Source: Acidobacteriota bacterium (GTDB lineage: Bacteria > Acidobacteriota > Vicinamibacteria > Vicinamibacterales > 2-12-FULL-66-21). Taken from it: a stretch of 5,680 bases of DNA. The notes under the pieces are model-generated. The model did no database searches. It was not told the DNA's origin and was given only the letters and a program-made list of their open reading frames with translations. Position numbers and translations under genes: made by a program. The stretch spans positions 1 through 5,680 of the forward strand of contig JACDDJ010000336.1 of NCBI GenBank assembly GCA_013817065.1, given 5' to 3'. Positions 5,617 to 5,680 of the stretch are shown one piece after another (position 1 is the first letter of the stretch; every line of letters begins with the position of its first letter).

Positions 5617-5680
5617 CTAGCGCGCGTGCTCGAGCACCAGCCCTACCGCCGTGCCGCGTTTGAAGCCCTTCCAGTAGGTG
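5617..5680 (-). CDS. Possible C-terminal end of an unidentified gene (5' partial)
   Basis: Reading the minus strand from 5679 gives 20 codons, TYWKGFKRGTAVGLVLEHAR, then TAG at 5619-5617. The composition is protein-like and the codons end mostly in G or C, as in the neighbouring genes. It would run in the same direction as the receptor gene, with a gap of about 214 bases that holds the receptor promoter. It is too short for me to recognise a family, and chance cannot be excluded. Confidence 0.35.
   Translation of the reverse strand, partial: TYWKGFKRGTAVGLVLEHAR

Noticed and set aside
5562..5663. 33-codon plus-strand open frame with a GAGGAG upstream
   Set aside because: The product (MRPVTLKEDDRARTKICPPS then Ala/Arg/Pro repeats) shows no family resemblance and overlaps the more protein-like minus-strand end at 5617-5680.
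1..5680. Mobile element, CRISPR array, tRNA or a defence or biosynthetic system
   Set aside because: No transposase, integrase, regular direct repeats, cloverleaf or signature enzyme set was found on either strand. The content is envelope and nutrient-uptake genes.

Overview
The window reads as a piece of a high-GC chromosome, most likely from an Acidobacteriota member (Vicinamibacteria-like is my guess). The main reason is the large minus-strand receptor. It joins a signal peptide, a carboxypeptidase-regulatory-like N-domain, a plug ending in an EFGRTAGGVVNVITKSGTN-type motif and a barrel ending in QLAVKIVF, a layout found in great numbers in that phylum. An exported imidazolonepropionase-like amidohydrolase and a PQQ-type propeller carrying EF-hands fit the same setting. 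The assignment is inference from protein style, not from a marker gene.

Layout, left to right. (1) 2-940, plus: the 3' part of a PQQ-like beta-propeller protein with two EF-hand loops inserted between blades; its 5' end lies outside the window. (2) 941-1131: intergenic, with a possible promoter close to the next start codon. (3) 1132-2448, plus: a complete secreted metal-dependent amidohydrolase with all expected metal and catalytic residues. (4) 2441-2472: a perfect 12-bp hairpin that contains the amidohydrolase stop codon and sits between convergent genes. (5) 5402 down to 2492, minus: one TonB-dependent-receptor-like outer-membrane protein gene, broken into six reading-frame segments by five reading-frame breaks. 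All five shift the frame in the same sense (as if one base were lost each time), and at least one probably coincides with a real internal deletion. (6) 5403-5616: the receptor's Shine-Dalgarno site and a good sigma70-type promoter whose -35 box overlaps a palindrome. (7) 5617-5680, minus: a possible C-terminal end of a further gene.

The genes look like envelope and nutrient-acquisition functions: an outer-membrane receptor, an exported hydrolase and a probably periplasmic propeller protein. Nothing in the sequence ties them into one pathway, and the receptor and the hydrolase are convergent, so they are not one operon. I found no mobile element, tRNA, rRNA or CRISPR array, and no convincing new system. 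The observations most worth following are the pattern of lesions in the receptor gene and its promoter-overlapping palindromes.
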